The position numbers and the translations under genes are program-made. A stretch of 24,905 bases of DNA from Cytophagales bacterium (GTDB taxonomy: Bacteria; Bacteroidota; Bacteroidia; Cytophagales; Cyclobacteriaceae), in contig DNZD01000076.1 of assembly GCA_003504855.1 (NCBI GenBank), forward strand, positions 1-24,905, in the 5' to 3' direction. Positions within the stretch are counted from its first letter, which is position 1; each line of letters opens with the position of its first letter. Below the pieces are notes generated by a model that searched no databases, had not been told where the DNA came from, and saw only the letters and a list, made by a program, of their open reading frames with translations. Shown here in pieces: positions 22,948 through 24,905 of the stretch.

Positions 22948-23970
22948 CTATCGCACAGAGATACCAAATCCAACGGTGAGGGTGTTGTACTTCTGGAAAG
23001 TGTAGTCACCATGGAAGGTGAAGACCGCCAGTTTCAACCGCATACCTGCTGTAAAGCGGGCGCCGGATGTACTGGACGAAATACTTACAGGATCCACCAG
23101 CGTAACACCGGGTGCACCGGAATCAAAGGTGCCCTTGGCCTTGAATGAACCATTGGCTATGTTATAACCCGCAGCACCGTAGAGGGTAAGCACGGCAAAT
23201 TTTTTGCTCACCAGGCCCTGAATCGTTGTGGCGGTAAAATCGGCTATGCCTGTTTGTCCGGGACCAAAGGTAGTTTCAGCTTTGAATGAGGTGTAACCTA
23301 CGAATGCTGACAGGTCGAAGGGCAACATTTTAATGCCAGGGATATGCTGCTTCACATCATGCAGTACACCGACACCCCAAAGACTGACGTTTGTACCCGA
23401 AGAGTTGGTAGCAGCATAGCGAAAACGTAAGTCTGTGTTACCCGGAATACCAATACCTAAATTGATCATGGGCACAGGTATACCTCCAAGCGGGATATTC
23501 TTCTTCACATTGCTTCCTGTTGGTCCGTCAACAAATGTGCTGTTGGTAGGATCAGCTTTGAAATAATAGCGAGGTGTAACAGCATCGCTACCGAACAAGG
23601 TTGGCGCATTGGCACCACCTTTGGTAAATGTTGGCGCGCCCACCGGAGATCCCTGGTCGGCTACACGAAGGTTTTGCAACTTATTGTTATCGACAAAGTA
23701 ATTGTCATCGGAACCTGGGGATGAAATTGAACTCACCGACACTGTCAGATCGACACCAAATTTCTTGTGGTTGGCGGCCGTATTATACCATCCCTGATTA
23801 AGGCCAGTGCCAAAGGTGTTCATGGCCGGGGTCAGATAACCCTGTGCCAGATAGTTGGCATCAGCCTTACTGCCTTTCAAGAGCTGATCGATACTGCCGA
23901 ACTGCGCATAGGATGGCAGGATAGTCAGGGCTGAAAGTGCAAAAACAATAAGCCATTGGTTCTTTTTCAT
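22948..23970 (-). CDS. DUF6588 family outer-membrane protein
   Basis: From the ATG at 23970 the protein has 340 residues; a TTG at 23979 would only add three. It has a signal peptide (hydrophobic 7-19, cleavage after Ala22 in SYAQ). Next is a characteristic opening (LLKGSKADANYLAQGYLTPA, then GLNQGWYNTAANHKKFGVDL) that I associate with DUF6588, a Bacteroidota family of unknown function. The remainder is glycine- and aromatic-rich with alternating strands and ends TLTVGFGISVR, consistent with an outer-membrane beta barrel. It lies 116 bp downstream of the beta-CASP gene. A 17-bp palindrome is centred 47 bp upstream of its start. Confidence 0.85.
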   Translation of the reverse strand: MKKNQWLIVFALSALTILPSYAQFGSIDQLLKGSKADANYLAQGYLTPAMNTFGTGLNQGWYNTAANHKKFGVDLTVSVSSISSPGSDDNYFVDNNKLQNLRVADQGSPVGAPTFTKGGANAPTLFGSDAVTPRYYFKADPTNSTFVDGPTGSNVKKNIPLGGIPVPMINLGIGIPGNTDLRFRYAATNSSGTNVSLWGVGVLHDVKQHIPGIKMLPFDLSAFVGYTSFKAETTFGPGQTGIADFTATTIQGLVSKKFAVLTLYGAAGYNIANGSFKAKGTFDSGAPGVTLVDPVSISSSTSGARFTAGMRLKLAVFTFHGDYTFQKYNTLTVGFGISVR

Positions 23971-24008
23971 AGAGATCAATTTTTGTTTCGAATGGTGAAG
24001 TTAGAAAT

Positions 24009-24025
24009 TTGAATAGACTATTCAA
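24009..24025. promoter_or_regulatory. 17-bp palindrome, operator-like, upstream of the DUF6588 gene
   Basis: TTGAATAG (24009-24016), one central A, and CTATTCAA (24018-24025) form a perfect dyad. It is A/T-rich and too weak for a terminator, but it is the size of a dimeric repressor site. It lies 39 to 55 bp before the ATG at 23970, where a promoter is expected. The regulator is unknown. Confidence 0.4.
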
Positions 24026-24086
24026 TAGAAAAGGGAATACCCCCTTCATCCGCATGGGATGGCGATGGTAACCTCAAAAAACCGCC

Positions 24087-24905
24087 CTAGATCGTTTCGA
24101 TCTGGCCTTTTACGGGTACTATTACTTCAGCACCGGGTCGCAACTTCCGCAACGTTTCCGCAAATGGCAATGCCTGTTCCTCTTCACCATGTGTGACAAA
24201 GATTTTTCTCAGGTTACCGCGGACCCTTCCCACATGGGCAATCAATTCATTCTTGTCGGCGTGACCAGACAATGAATCGACGGATGCAATCTGGGCCCTC
24301 ACCGCCTGCGATTCACCAAAGATGTTCACCGGGTTCATACCACCGCGAATCTTGGCACCCAGGGTATGCTCGGCGCAGTATCCCATAAACAGCACCATAT
24401 TATTGGGGTCACCAATATTATTCCGCAGGTGGTGAAGGATGCGACCGGCTTCTGCCATCCCGGACGCACTAATAATCATCAAAGGTCCTTTCAATGCATT
24501 TAACTTCTTGGACTGCATCACGTCACGGATATAGCTGACGTTGGGTGCTTCAAAGGGATTACCTTCCCCCATCAAAAAATCATAGATCTCTTTGTTGAAG
24601 CACTCCGGATGCAGGCGATATACTTCGGTTGCATTCACCGCCAGGGGACTATCCACAAATACCGGGACAGGCTGCAACTCTTTGCTGCGAAGGAGTTTAT
24701 TCACCGCCCACACAATCTGTTGCGTGCGGCCCACGGCAAATGCAGGTACAATAACTTTTCCCTTGCGGAGAAATACATCTTTGACAATGGCTGCCACCTG
24801 ATCGTCAGCATCAGCCCCTTTGGAGTCGTGCAGGCGATTGCCATACGTGCTTTCGATATGGAGATAGTCAACATCCGCGACGCCCTCCGGGTCGCGGAGG
24901 ATCGG
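24087..24905 (-). CDS. Beta-CASP metallo-beta-lactamase hydrolase (RNA-processing type), C-terminal part
   Basis: The 272 visible residues run off the window; about 190 N-terminal residues with the HxHxDH zinc motif should lie beyond 24905. Seen are HIESTYGNRLHD (about 16-27), the beta-CASP domain with VPAFAVGRTQQIVWAVNKLL (about 54-73), ISASGMAEAGRILHHLRN (about 143-160), then SGHADKNEL and FVTHGEEEQA with the late histidine ligands. Members of this CPSF/Ysh1-like bacterial group are exonucleases or endonucleases acting on RNA. No lactamase activity is expected. A GTG at 24797 is internal and not the start. Confidence 0.92.
   Translation of the reverse strand, partial: PILRDPEGVADVDYLHIESTYGNRLHDSKGADADDQVAAIVKDVFLRKGKVIVPAFAVGRTQQIVWAVNKLLRSKELQPVPVFVDSPLAVNATEVYRLHPECFNKEIYDFLMGEGNPFEAPNVSYIRDVMQSKKLNALKGPLMIISASGMAEAGRILHHLRNNIGDPNNMVLFMGYCAEHTLGAKIRGGMNPVNIFGESQAVRAQIASVDSLSGHADKNELIAHVGRVRGNLRKIFVTHGEEEQALPFAETLRKLRPGAEVIVPVKGQIETI

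Noticed and set aside
1..24905. tRNA, rRNA, CRISPR, insertion-sequence or prophage signatures
   Set aside because: Reading both strands I found no cloverleaf, repeat-spacer array, transposase or phage gene.

Overview
The window looks like a chromosomal segment of a Bacteroidota bacterium, most likely order Cytophagales. The evidence is a PorT-type outer-membrane protein next to a menaquinone methyltransferase, several families typical of the phylum (DUF3127, DUF5606, DUF6588, DUF6159), promoter -7 boxes of the form TAnnTTTG, and no obvious Shine-Dalgarno sequences. About 30 protein genes are packed with short gaps. I see no rRNA, tRNA, CRISPR array, insertion sequence or phage gene.

Layout. 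1-2031: the N-terminus of a MocR/GabR-type regulator on the minus strand, a divergent exported protein of unknown function, and a dienoyl-CoA isomerase-like crotonase. 2026-4570: a DUF6159 membrane protein, a short PhnA-like protein and a lipoprotein GH13 glycosidase. 4684-6977: an operator-like block followed by a tight EamA transporter - PhzF-like - OsmC-like operon. 7029-9789: an ilvE - MDR oxidoreductase - pyridoxamine-phosphate-oxidase-like operon. 9929-11599: a small basic protein, a DUF3127 OB-fold protein, tadA and an exported unknown. 11674-13428: aspS with a strong hairpin behind it. 13490-18060 (minus): OmpA/PD40 protein, ubiE/menG, porT, an SDR and a bestrophin-like protein. 18118-21960: engB (ysxC), DUF5606, fbp, aspartate kinase and a low-molecular-weight phosphatase. 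22145-24905: enoyl-CoA hydratase, a DUF6588 protein and the C-terminal part of a beta-CASP metallo-hydrolase.

The most interesting signal is regulatory. A 38-bp block beside the MocR-type gene (325-362) recurs, ungapped and 29/38 identical, 31 bp upstream of the EamA-PhzF-OsmC operon (4684-4721). Both copies contain AAACTG direct repeats exactly 30 bp apart, which resembles the direct-repeat operators of GabR-like regulators. This suggests an unreported MocR regulon of exporter, PhzF-like enzyme and OsmC-like protein. Other notable points: a palindrome that supplies the stop codons of two convergent genes (2003-2031), a porT gene whose signal peptide lies upstream of any usable start codon, and an OB-fold DUF3127 protein ending in an SSB-like DDLPF tip.

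Limits: every family call rests on motif recognition by eye, with no database search. Promoter and operator calls are pattern matches without experimental support.
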